Below the pieces are notes generated by a model. It searched no databases. It was not told where the DNA came from and saw only the letters and a list, made by a program, of their open reading frames with translations. Shown one piece after another: positions 1 to 5,796 of a stretch of 5,796 nucleotides of DNA (position 1 is the stretch's first letter; every line of letters begins with the position of its first letter). The stretch is from Clostridia bacterium (GTDB lineage Bacteria > Bacillota > Clostridia > Oscillospirales > CAG-382). The stretch spans positions 1 through 5,796 of the forward strand of contig JAGBCG010000051.1 in the NCBI GenBank assembly GCA_017938055.1. Direction: 5' to 3'. A program made the position numbers and the translations under genes.

Positions 1-991
1 AAGGCATGAACACATAGGAACGAATCTGGCTTCCCCACTCAATATTGAGCTTTTCGCCTTTGATATCCTCAATCTTATCAAGCTTTTCACGTTGTTTTAT
101 TTCCATAAGCTTACTCTTTAACATCTTCATACAGGTTTCTCTGTTCTGAAGCTGGCTTCTTTCGGTCTGACACCCTACCACAATACCTGTAGGCTTATGG
201 GTGATTCTTACCGCAGAGTCGGTTTTATTGACATGCTGACCGCCTGCACCGCTGGCTCTGTGGGTTTCCATTTCGATATCCTCATCACGAATCTCAATAT
301 CAATCTCATCGTTAAACTCAGGCATTACTTCCACTGATGCAAAGGAAGTATGTCTTCTTCCAGAGCTATCAAAAGGTGATACTCGTACAAGTCTGTGAAC
401 TCCAACCTCACTTCTGAGATAGCCATATGCATAGTCGCCCGTTATAAGAATTGTTGCACTCTTGATTCCTGCTTCTTCACCGTCAAGATAGTCAAGGAGC
501 TTTACCTTAAAGCCTCTTTTTTCGGCCCAGCGGCAGTACATTCTGTAAAGCATAAGTGCCCAGTCCTGAGCCTCTGTTCCGCCGGCTCCCGGATGAATGG
601 AAAGAATTGCATTATTCTTATCAAATTCACCCGACAAAAGTGCCATTATTCGTTGAGCATCATAGCTTTTTGAAAGACGTGACAGCTCAGACAATATGTC
701 CTCCGTAAAGGTTTCATCGTCCTCCTCAAGTGCCATTTCTATCATTTCGTACAGGCCATCTATGCCATCTGCAAAGTCATTATAGGTTGTAACTACATTT
801 CTTGCATTATTAAGCTCGCTCATTACCGCCTGTGTATCATCTCTGTTCCAGAAGCCCTCGTCACAGGTTTCCTTTTCAAGCTGTTCTACCTTTGCCGCAA
901 GCTCATCAATGTTCAATGCTTCCTTTAACTCTTTTGAGTCCTGGGAAAGCTGATTTAACTGTAATTTTGCTTCTTCAAGTTGTACTATCAT
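1..991 (-). CDS. prfB: Peptide chain release factor 2 (RF2), 3' end cut by window edge
   Basis: Class I release factor that reads UGA and UAA in the ribosomal A site and triggers hydrolysis of peptidyl-tRNA in the cytoplasm. I translated 330 codons with no stop up to the left edge; RF2 is usually about 365 residues, so roughly 35 C-terminal residues are missing. The stop-codon recognition tripeptide SPF is at residues 205-207 and the catalytic GGQ loop (SGAGGQHVNKT) at 247-257, with Gln252. SPF rather than PxT separates RF2 from RF1. Residue 246 is Ala, as in most RF2 proteins and unlike E. coli K-12. The N-terminal 110 residues are mainly helical and charged, as in the family. The ATG start is set by an AGGAG site six bases upstream and a start 24 bases after the mnmE stop. 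Unlike many RF2 genes it has no in-frame TGA near codon 26, so no programmed frameshift is needed. Confidence 0.97.
   Translation of the reverse strand, partial: MIVQLEEAKLQLNQLSQDSKELKEALNIDELAAKVEQLEKETCDEGFWNRDDTQAVMSELNNARNVVTTYNDFADGIDGLYEMIEMALEEDDETFTEDILSELSRLSKSYDAQRIMALLSGEFDKNNAILSIHPGAGGTEAQDWALMLYRMYCRWAEKRGFKVKLLDYLDGEEAGIKSATILITGDYAYGYLRSEVGVHRLVRVSPFDSSGRRHTSFASVEVMPEFNDEIDIEIRDEDIEMETHRASGAGGQHVNKTDSAVRITHKPTGIVVGCQTERSQLQNRETCMKMLKSKLMEIKQREKLDKIEDIKGEKLNIEWGSQIRSYVFMP
911..922 (-). other. Position of the RF2 recoding site, here read straight through
   Basis: In many bacteria prfB needs a +1 shift at CTT-TGA-C near codon 25-26, helped by an internal Shine-Dalgarno-like element three bases before the CTT. 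At the matching place this gene reads AAGGAAGCATTGAAC, giving residues K-E-A-L-N (23-27) followed by I-D-E-L, which lines up with the L-D-Y-D stretch of E. coli RF2. There is no stop and the frame is continuous. A purine-rich AAGGAA lies three bases before TTG, the same spacing as the ancestral element; this may be a relic or may just be Lys-Glu codons. Confidence 0.45.
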
Positions 992-997
992 ATATAT

Positions 998-1002
998 CTC
1001 CT
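998..1002 (-). promoter_or_regulatory. Ribosome binding site of prfB
   Basis: AGGAG on the minus strand, six bases before the ATG at 991-989, inside the 24-base gap after the mnmE stop. It supports this ATG as the start, with no need for an upstream promoter. Confidence 0.8.
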
Positions 1003-1015
1003 AAAAATTTATTGC

Positions 1016-2398
1016 CTATTTACCTACGCAGAAGTGTGAGAAAATATCATTTACTATTTCCTCCGAAACGCTCCTGCCATCTGCTTCAAGCAGTTGTCCC
1101 AGTGCCGACTCGATATCAAGACATGCTGTATCGGGCGTAAGCATTTTAAGTGCTTCAAGTGCTCTTTCAATGACACATACAGCACACGTCAGTGCTGCAT
1201 GCTGTCTTGCATTTGTCAGAACAAGTCCGCTTTCTGCCATATCTGCATCGGGATAAAGACTTGTAAGAACCTTTTCCAACGCTTCAAGTCCCTCTTTTTT
1301 CTTTGCACTTATGCAGACAATTTTTTCAAAGCCTTTTTCTTTAAAGAACTTTTCATGCTCATCACTGTTTGCCAAATCACACTTATTTAGCACTATAATT
1401 ACATCTTTTATTTGCTTTGCCTGTAAAAGAAGCTGTGTTACTTCATTATCACCCTCATCAAGCAATTTTGTAACGTCAAACACACCTAAAACCAGTCTGC
1501 TGTCGCTCAGTTTTCCTTTAGAGCGTTCAACTCCAATTTTTTCAACGGTATCTTGTGTTTCATGTATGCCTGCTGTGTCCGAAAGATTAAGCTTGATGTT
1601 TCCCACAACAACGCTTTCCGTAACAACATCACGTGTAGTACCTGCAACATCTGTGACTATGGCTCTCTCATAGCCCAAAAGTGCATTTAAAAGAGAGCTT
1701 TTGCCCGTATTCGGAAGTCCCACTATAGCCGTGGGCACACCTTCGGTTATTGCAAGACCTGTAGAAAAAGTACCCGTCAGCCTTTTCAGCTCGTTTTTGA
1801 TTTTTTCAAGCTCAGACTTCATTTCCTCGTCCGTAACATCCCTCATGTCCTCATCGGGATAGTCGATATACGCATAAACCGATGCAAGAAGATGTGTGAG
1901 CTTATCTGCCTGTTCTTTTACAAGCTTTCCAACGCTTCCCTCAAGCTGTGCCGAAAAAAGCTTCACCTGTGCAGTACTGTCAGCATCTATAAGCTGTCCT
2001 ACAGCTTCCGCCATTGTCAAATCAAGCTTGCCATTTACAAATGCACGCTTTGTATATTCTCCGGGCAGTGCCGCCTTAGCACCGTTTTCAAACAATGCTG
2101 TCAAAATCATGCTTACACCAACAGGACTTCCATGACAGCTTATCTCAACAACATTTTCACCTGTATACGAATGTGGTGCCAAAAAGCATGTACACAGTCC
2201 CGTATCAATTCGCTTTTTGTCACTTCCTACGATTTTACCATATACCTGCTTATGACTTTCACATTCTAAAAGGCTGTTGTATTTACCGAAAGGAATAAAA
2301 ACTTTACCTGCAATTTCAACGGCGTCATCGCCTGACAGGCGTATAACCGATATTCCTGCTCTGCCTGCACCGCTTGCAAGAGCCGCTATTGTATGCAT
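1016..2398 (-). CDS. mnmE: tRNA uridine-5-carboxymethylaminomethyl modification GTPase MnmE
   Basis: Works with MnmG (FAD protein) to put a carboxymethylaminomethyl or aminomethyl group on C5 of the wobble uridine in tRNAs reading split codon boxes, using a folate one-carbon donor and GTP. Length of 460 residues is full for the family. The N-terminal folate-binding/dimerisation domain (about 1-120) carries PHSYTGENVVEISCHG at 75-90 and GEYTKRAFVNGKLDL at 113-127. A helical domain follows, with the G domain inserted at about 218-382: G1 GLPNTGKSS 227-235, G2 loop DVAGTTRD 250-257, G3 DTAG 274-277, G4 NKCD 338-341, G5 SAK 364-366. Asn230 matches the potassium-coordinating Asn and Glu286 matches catalytic Glu282 of E. 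coli. The protein ends FCVGK, with the essential Cys at 457. One small oddity is His279, where Arg usually follows DTAG-I/L. Start ATG has AAAGGAG six bases upstream. mnmG is not in the window, unlike the usual mnmE-mnmG pairing. Confidence 0.98.
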   Translation of the reverse strand: MHTIAALASGAGRAGISVIRLSGDDAVEIAGKVFIPFGKYNSLLECESHKQVYGKIVGSDKKRIDTGLCTCFLAPHSYTGENVVEISCHGSPVGVSMILTALFENGAKAALPGEYTKRAFVNGKLDLTMAEAVGQLIDADSTAQVKLFSAQLEGSVGKLVKEQADKLTHLLASVYAYIDYPDEDMRDVTDEEMKSELEKIKNELKRLTGTFSTGLAITEGVPTAIVGLPNTGKSSLLNALLGYERAIVTDVAGTTRDVVTESVVVGNIKLNLSDTAGIHETQDTVEKIGVERSKGKLSDSRLVLGVFDVTKLLDEGDNEVTQLLLQAKQIKDVIIVLNKCDLANSDEHEKFFKEKGFEKIVCISAKKKEGLEALEKVLTSLYPDADMAESGLVLTNARQHAALTCAVCVIERALEALKMLTPDTACLDIESALGQLLEADGRSVSEEIVNDIFSHFCVGK

Positions 2399-2404
2399 AA
2401 AAAT

Positions 2405-2411
2405 CTCCTTT
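2405..2411 (-). promoter_or_regulatory. Ribosome binding site of mnmE
   Basis: AAAGGAG on the minus strand, six bases before the mnmE ATG, filling most of the 18-base gap after the topoisomerase stop. The tight spacing points to co-transcription with the upstream gene. Confidence 0.8.
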
Positions 2412-2416
2412 CGGTT

Positions 2417-4528
2417 TTAAACGTCTGCAAGGTCAATATAATCTGCCCCGTACTTTGAAATATAGTCTTTTCTTGCCGCAAGGTCATCCCCCAGAAGTGT
2501 ATTGAACATTATATACGTTGCCTGCTCGTCCTCGGGATTAATTCGTATAAGTCGTCTGCTCTTAGGATTCATGGTTGTAAAATTCATCATATCCGGATCA
2601 TTCTCACCAAGTCCCTTTGAGCGTTTTATTGTATGCTTTTCTCCCTCAATTTCTTTGAGTATTGCAGCTTTTTCTGCTTCATTATAAGCAAAGCGTATAC
2701 CCGACTTTGAAGAAATCTCATAAAGTGGAGATTCTGCTATATAAACCTTTCCCATTTTTATAAGTGATGGCAAAAGTCTATAAAACATCGTCAAAATAAG
2801 AGTTCTTATCTGATATCCGTCCTCGTCGGCATCGGTACAGATAATAATTTTATTCCATTTCAGGCTATCGGGATCAAAGTCAGCAAGCTGTTTTCCTGAG
2901 CCTTTACTTTTTCCCATCTCAACGCCGCAGCCAACGACCTTTAGCAAATCAACTATAATATCGCTCTTAAAGATTCTGTCAAAGCCACACTTCAAGCAGT
3001 TAAGCGTCTTACCTCGAACCGGCATAATTGCTTGAAAATCAGGGTCACGTGCAAGCATACAGCTTGATTTTGCCGAGTCACCCTCGACGATGAACAGTTC
3101 TCTCTTATTTACATCCTTACTGCGACAGTTAGAGAACTTTTCAACTCTGTTTACGATATCAATATTAGCCGACAGTTTTTTCTTGATGTTTATTCTTGTG
3201 CTTTCGGCGTTTTCTCTGCTTCGCTTATTGATAAGCACCTGCTGTGCACACTTTTCCGCCTGTTTGGGATTTTCCGCAAAGAACACCTCAAGCGAATGGA
3301 GGAAAAACTGTGTCATAGCTTCCGTTATAAATGTATTTGTAATAGCCTTTTTGGTTTGATTCTCATAACTTGTACGTGTAGAATGAGAATTAACCACAAG
3401 CACAAGGCAGTCCTCTACGTCACCGAAGGTGATTTTGCTTTCGGTTTTATTATACTTATTATTGTTTTTAAGGTAAGTATCAAACGCCTTTACAAACGCA
3501 CTTCTTGCAGCCTTATCGGGAGAGCCGCCGTGTTCAAGATAGCTTGAATTATGGTAGTATTCAATTCTGTTAACTGTATTTGAGAAGCAGAACACCGCTT
3601 CAACTTTCAGTTTATACTCAGGCTTATCCTCTCTGTCACGTCCCTGTCTTTCCGTCTGAAAATACGCAGGAGTTGACAGTGCAAGAGTTCTTGAGGTATC
3701 TGCATCCTTTTCTACATCAAGAGCCTGCTGTTCTTCCTCTGCTTCGTTTTCATCTTCCTCACCGTCTTTTTTTTCCTCGGTTTCGCTCACAGCAGCAGGC
3801 ACATCAGAAAGTGTGATAAGCTCATTTATATAGTCAACAATACCATTTTGATAAAGGTATGTGCGTTTTGTATGACTTGAGTCCTCATTTTCATAATCAA
3901 GATTAAGAGTAAGACCACTGTTAACGATTGCCTGTTTTTTAAGAACTTCCTCAAAGTATTCAAGTGTGATATTAATATCGGTAAACACTTCAAGGTCAGG
4001 CTTCCATTCGACAACCGTACCCGTTCTGCGTCTTACAGGATCCTCAATGATAAGCTCACTTGTGGGAAGTCCCTTTGCAAATGAAATGGAATACTTTCCC
4101 TGCTTGGTATAGCTTGTAACATTCATAAATTCAGAGCTGCACTGGGTAGCACATGCACCAAGACCATTAAGTCCAAGGGAGTACTCATAAGCTTCTCCCT
4201 CATCATTATCATATTTACCGCCCGCATAAAGCTCGCAGTAAACAAGGTCCCAGTTATATCTCTGTTCATTTTCATTCCAGTCAAGAGGTACACCTCGTCC
4301 AAAGTCCTCAACAATCAGTGTCTTATCCTTTTTACAAGTAATATTGATTACGTTACCGTAACCCTCTCTTGCTTCATCTATGGAGTTTGACAGTATTTCA
4401 AAAAATGAATGTTCACAGCCCTCAAGACCATCTGAGCCGAAAATAACCGCAGGTCTTTTTCTGACTTTGTCAGGTCCTTTGAGTGACGAAATACTTTGAT
4501 TGCCGTATTCTCCTGTCTTTTTGGCCAT
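2417..4528 (-). CDS. Type II DNA topoisomerase subunit B, GyrB/ParE family, divergent
   Basis: ATPase and metal-binding subunit of an A2B2 type II topoisomerase, which passes one duplex through another to set supercoiling or unlink chromosomes. The GHKL ATPase domain (about 1-230) has HSFFEILSNSIDEA at 40-53 with catalytic Glu44 and Mg-binding Asn48, VEDFGRGVP at 73-81, AGGKYDND at 102-109 and the lid GLNGLG at 119-124. The transducer domain holds the switch loop QTK (391-393). The TOPRIM domain has EGDSA at 483-487, DADEDG at 566-571 (Asp566, 568, 570), ESPLY at 599-603 and KGLGE at 638-642, then TTMNPKSRRLIRI. At 703 residues it exceeds the usual 630-650, partly because of an acidic insert at 249-277. 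Departures from consensus are EGDSAKSS for EGDSAGGS, DADED for DADVD, GYQIRT for GAHIRT, and DFGRG for D(N/D)GRG. All catalytic residues are kept, so it is probably active. Whether it acts as gyrase or topoisomerase IV cannot be told from this subunit alone; no A subunit lies beside it. Start ATG follows AAGGAGGAG. Confidence 0.93.
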   Translation of the reverse strand: MAKKTGEYGNQSISSLKGPDKVRKRPAVIFGSDGLEGCEHSFFEILSNSIDEAREGYGNVINITCKKDKTLIVEDFGRGVPLDWNENEQRYNWDLVYCELYAGGKYDNDEGEAYEYSLGLNGLGACATQCSSEFMNVTSYTKQGKYSISFAKGLPTSELIIEDPVRRRTGTVVEWKPDLEVFTDINITLEYFEEVLKKQAIVNSGLTLNLDYENEDSSHTKRTYLYQNGIVDYINELITLSDVPAAVSETEEKKDGEEDENEAEEEQQALDVEKDADTSRTLALSTPAYFQTERQGRDREDKPEYKLKVEAVFCFSNTVNRIEYYHNSSYLEHGGSPDKAARSAFVKAFDTYLKNNNKYNKTESKITFGDVEDCLVLVVNSHSTRTSYENQTKKAITNTFITEAMTQFFLHSLEVFFAENPKQAEKCAQQVLINKRSRENAESTRINIKKKLSANIDIVNRVEKFSNCRSKDVNKRELFIVEGDSAKSSCMLARDPDFQAIMPVRGKTLNCLKCGFDRIFKSDIIVDLLKVVGCGVEMGKSKGSGKQLADFDPDSLKWNKIIICTDADEDGYQIRTLILTMFYRLLPSLIKMGKVYIAESPLYEISSKSGIRFAYNEAEKAAILKEIEGEKHTIKRSKGLGENDPDMMNFTTMNPKSRRLIRINPEDEQATYIMFNTLLGDDLAARKDYISKYGADYIDLADV
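3698..3784 (-). other. Acidic low-complexity insert in the topoisomerase B subunit
   Basis: Residues 249-277 are almost entirely Glu, Asp, Lys, Gln and Ala, with runs such as EEDENEAEEE. The segment lies at the start of the transducer domain, between YINELITL and a strand-forming stretch LALSTPAYF. Usual GyrB and ParE proteins have only a short loop here. It is probably a disordered surface loop; a DNA-mimic or protein-contact role would be a guess. Confidence 0.75.
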
Positions 4529-4537
4529 TTGGCTTTA

Positions 4538-4546
4538 CTCCTCCTT
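4538..4546 (-). promoter_or_regulatory. Strong ribosome binding site of the topoisomerase gene
   Basis: AAGGAGGAG on the minus strand, nearly a full match to the anti-Shine-Dalgarno sequence, nine bases before the ATG and within the 31-base gap after rsgA. It is the strongest such site in the window. Confidence 0.85.
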
Positions 4547-4559
4547 AAAAGGCTTTATT

Positions 4560-5474
4560 TTAAAGTCTGTCCCTGGTGTCCCAAGGTTTTATATCTTTAA
4601 GCTCATTGAAAAGTGCAACATAGCTGTCATGTCTTGATTTGACAATTTTCCCATCTTTCAGTGCCGCCATAACACTGCAACCGTCCTCGCACACATGTGT
4701 GCATTTTTTATATTTACAGTCACACGCATATTTTGCAATATCAGGAAAACACGAAAGCAACGTATCAATATCCAGCATATTGAAGCCTGACACGTCAAGC
4801 ATACTGAAGCCCGGAGTATCTCCTACATAAGTGTTTTTTTCTATCTTGAAAAGTGTTGTCACGCGTGTAGTATGCTTTCCACGTTGAATCTTTTTACTGA
4901 TTTCCCCTGTTTCCAAACAAAGTTCAGGAAACACCACATTCATCACGCTTGATTTTCCAACACCCGAAGCACCCGTGAAAAAGCTCACTTTTCCGCCGAC
5001 TCTTTCTCTTATTTTTTTTATCTCTTTGGAAAAATCCTCTTTTTTTACAGCAGAAAATTCCACCGTTTCAAAGCCTGCCTCGTTATAAGCATTAATAAGC
5101 TCCTTTGGATTTGCCGTATCCACCTTATTTACTATAATCAGCACGTCAATTCCGTTTTTCTTTGCCACTGCCAAAAGCTTATCCAGAATAAAAAGGTCTG
5201 GGTCAGGGTCTTTCACGGCAACAACCACACAAAGCAAGTCAACATTTGCAACAGATGGACGTATAAGGCTGTTTTTTCTTTCCTGTATTTCCGTAATAAA
5301 GCCTTCCCTGCCGTCATCCTTTTCAAACACAACTCGGTCACCCGCAAGAGGTGTTATTCTGCTATGTCTGAAAGCACCCCTGGCACGACATTCCTCGCAC
5401 GTTCCGTCCTGCTTTTCAACTGTATACAGTCCACCCGTACTTTTAACAATAATTCCGCAATTTTTTATTGCCAC
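4560..5474 (-). CDS. rsgA: Ribosome small subunit-dependent GTPase RsgA (YjeQ/CpgA family)
   Basis: Circularly permuted GTPase that binds the 30S subunit late in assembly and, on GTP hydrolysis, helps release maturation factors and check the decoding centre. In 304 residues (normal length) the order is: N-terminal OB fold (about 1-70, with ITPLAGDRV at 40-48), then the permuted G domain with G4 NKVD 116-119, G5 SA 141-142, G1 GASGVGKSS 168-176, the GKHTTR switch at 199-204 and G3 DTPGF 219-223, then a C-terminal zinc knuckle of the form C-x4-C-x-H-x5-C using Cys253, Cys258, His260 and Cys266. G4-G5-G1-G2-G3 order is the family hallmark. The start is GTG, supported by GGAGA six bases upstream; no ATG fits as well at the N-terminus of the OB fold. 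It directly follows a PASTA-kinase end, the same order as prkC-rsgA in Bacillus subtilis, where the kinase phosphorylates this GTPase. Confidence 0.97.
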   Translation of the reverse strand: MAIKNCGIIVKSTGGLYTVEKQDGTCEECRARGAFRHSRITPLAGDRVVFEKDDGREGFITEIQERKNSLIRPSVANVDLLCVVVAVKDPDPDLFILDKLLAVAKKNGIDVLIIVNKVDTANPKELINAYNEAGFETVEFSAVKKEDFSKEIKKIRERVGGKVSFFTGASGVGKSSVMNVVFPELCLETGEISKKIQRGKHTTRVTTLFKIEKNTYVGDTPGFSMLDVSGFNMLDIDTLLSCFPDIAKYACDCKYKKCTHVCEDGCSVMAALKDGKIVKSRHDSYVALFNELKDIKPWDTRDRL

Positions 5475-5480
5475 GTTTTT

Positions 5481-5485
5481 TCTCC
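5481..5485 (-). promoter_or_regulatory. Ribosome binding site fixing the GTG start of rsgA
   Basis: GGAGA on the minus strand, six bases before GTG at 5474-5472, in the 26-base gap after the kinase stop. It is the main reason for choosing the GTG start. Confidence 0.75.
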
Positions 5486-5500
5486 GTATCTATATTGAAA

Positions 5501-5796
5501 TTAGTTTTCCTGTCGCATTCCCAACAATGCTTCTACACTTGATTCTGAAGAATCATTATTTTCAGGTTTTGTCACAGGGGGTGTTACAGATTCTGTCGGG
5601 CTTTCCGACGCCGGCGGTACATCATTTTCTGTAACAGAAGGAGTTTCCGTTGTTGTTTCTGTAGTCTGTCCACCACTGCCGGTATCTGTTTGTTCGTTTT
5701 TTTCGGGACGCTTGAATGTTTTTTTACTTACAGTCAGCACTACCGTATCAGCTTCAACAACCTCCATACCCGTTCCTATGCTTGCATCAAGAACAA
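5501..5796 (-). CDS. C-terminal end of a PASTA-domain protein, probably a PrkC-type Ser/Thr kinase (5' end outside window)
   Basis: Only the last 97 codons are visible. The frame stays open through the right edge, so the Met at 5767 is internal and not a start. The first residues, VLDASIGTGMEVVEAD followed by TVVLTVSK, match the second half of a PASTA repeat (the G-T-x-V-x-x-x-x-x-V-x-L-x-V-S pattern), an extracellular domain that binds muropeptides or lipid II. After it comes a tail of about 70 residues rich in Thr, Ser, Pro and Glu, with no membrane segment, ending LLGMRQEN. PASTA repeats occur in PrkC/Stk1 kinases and in some penicillin-binding proteins. The position just upstream of rsgA favours the kinase, as in the prpC-prkC-rsgA cluster of Bacillus. 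The kinase and membrane domains would lie beyond the window, so the kinase call rests on context. Confidence 0.75.
   Translation of the reverse strand, partial: VLDASIGTGMEVVEADTVVLTVSKKTFKRPEKNEQTDTGSGGQTTETTTETPSVTENDVPPASESPTESVTPPVTKPENNDSSESSVEALLGMRQEN
5537..5698 (-). other. Thr/Ser/Pro-rich tail after the PASTA repeat
   Basis: Over 54 residues there are 12 Thr, 9 Ser and 7 Pro, with clusters such as TTETTTETPS and PPASESPTES. Such tails are usually disordered. If the protein is a kinase with external PASTA repeats, this stretch is outside the membrane and could span or contact the wall or be O-glycosylated; that is inference. Confidence 0.7.

Noticed and set aside
395..1390. Open frames on the plus strand over prfB and mnmE (for example 395-673, 832-1140, 1094-1390).
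   Set aside because: They lie antisense to well-supported genes, encode Cys/Ser/Leu-rich proteins typical of reversed coding sequence, and have no ribosome binding site or recognisable domain.
3826..4314. Minus-strand open frames of about 62 residues (3826-4014 and 4123-4314) inside the topoisomerase gene.
   Set aside because: They are in another frame of a gene with continuous conserved motifs; neither resembles a known protein, and there is no sign of a frameshift or overlapping gene.
4529..4559. CCTTTTAAGG inverted repeat overlapping the topoisomerase ribosome binding site, as a possible translation-control hairpin.
   Set aside because: The stem would be four base pairs with a two-base loop and a T-T mismatch, too weak to fold or to act as a terminator.
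1016..5503. No visible gene ends in TGA (stops are TAA, TAA, TAA, TAG), which might suggest UGA avoidance linked to the RF2 change.
   Set aside because: Four stop codons are far too few to show a bias, and RF2 looks fully functional.
5501..5767. A separate 88-residue gene starting at the ATG at 5767.
   Set aside because: The frame is open to the window edge, this Met falls inside a PASTA repeat, and no Shine-Dalgarno site with proper spacing precedes it.

Overview
This window looks like ordinary chromosomal housekeeping DNA from a low-to-moderate GC Firmicute, most likely a member of the Clostridia. An Oscillospiraceae/Ruminococcus-like host is my inference. It rests on protein flavour (Firmicutes-type RsgA, PASTA-domain kinase next to rsgA, RF2 without a recoding stop), strong AGGAG-type Shine-Dalgarno sites, and GC near 40% by eye. 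I see no mobile element, RNA gene, CRISPR array or clear terminator.

All five genes lie on the minus strand, so transcription runs from the right edge to the left. In that order they are: (1) the C-terminal end of a PASTA-repeat protein, almost certainly a PrkC-type Ser/Thr kinase, cut by the right edge; (2) rsgA, a circularly permuted GTPase of 30S ribosome maturation, with a GTG start; (3) a complete 703-residue type II topoisomerase B subunit (GyrB/ParE family) with several departures from the consensus and an acidic insert; (4) mnmE, the GTPase of tRNA wobble-uridine modification; (5) prfB, peptide chain release factor 2, cut by the left edge about 35 residues before its expected end. The gaps between genes are only 18 to 31 bases and each start has a good ribosome binding site, so the five probably form one transcription unit whose promoter and terminator lie outside the window. 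prfB is read from position 991 to the left edge without a stop.

The kinase-rsgA pair matches the known prkC-rsgA neighbourhood of Bacillus and relatives. The rest of the order is less standard: mnmE usually sits beside mnmG near the origin and prfB often follows secA, but here they are joined behind a topoisomerase subunit that has no A subunit beside it. Four of the five genes serve translation, its control or DNA topology, which makes this a growth-related cluster rather than a specialised system.

I found no convincing undescribed system. The items most worth a second look are the divergent topoisomerase B subunit, the loss of the RF2 programmed frameshift with a possible sequence relic at the same place, and the unusual gene order.
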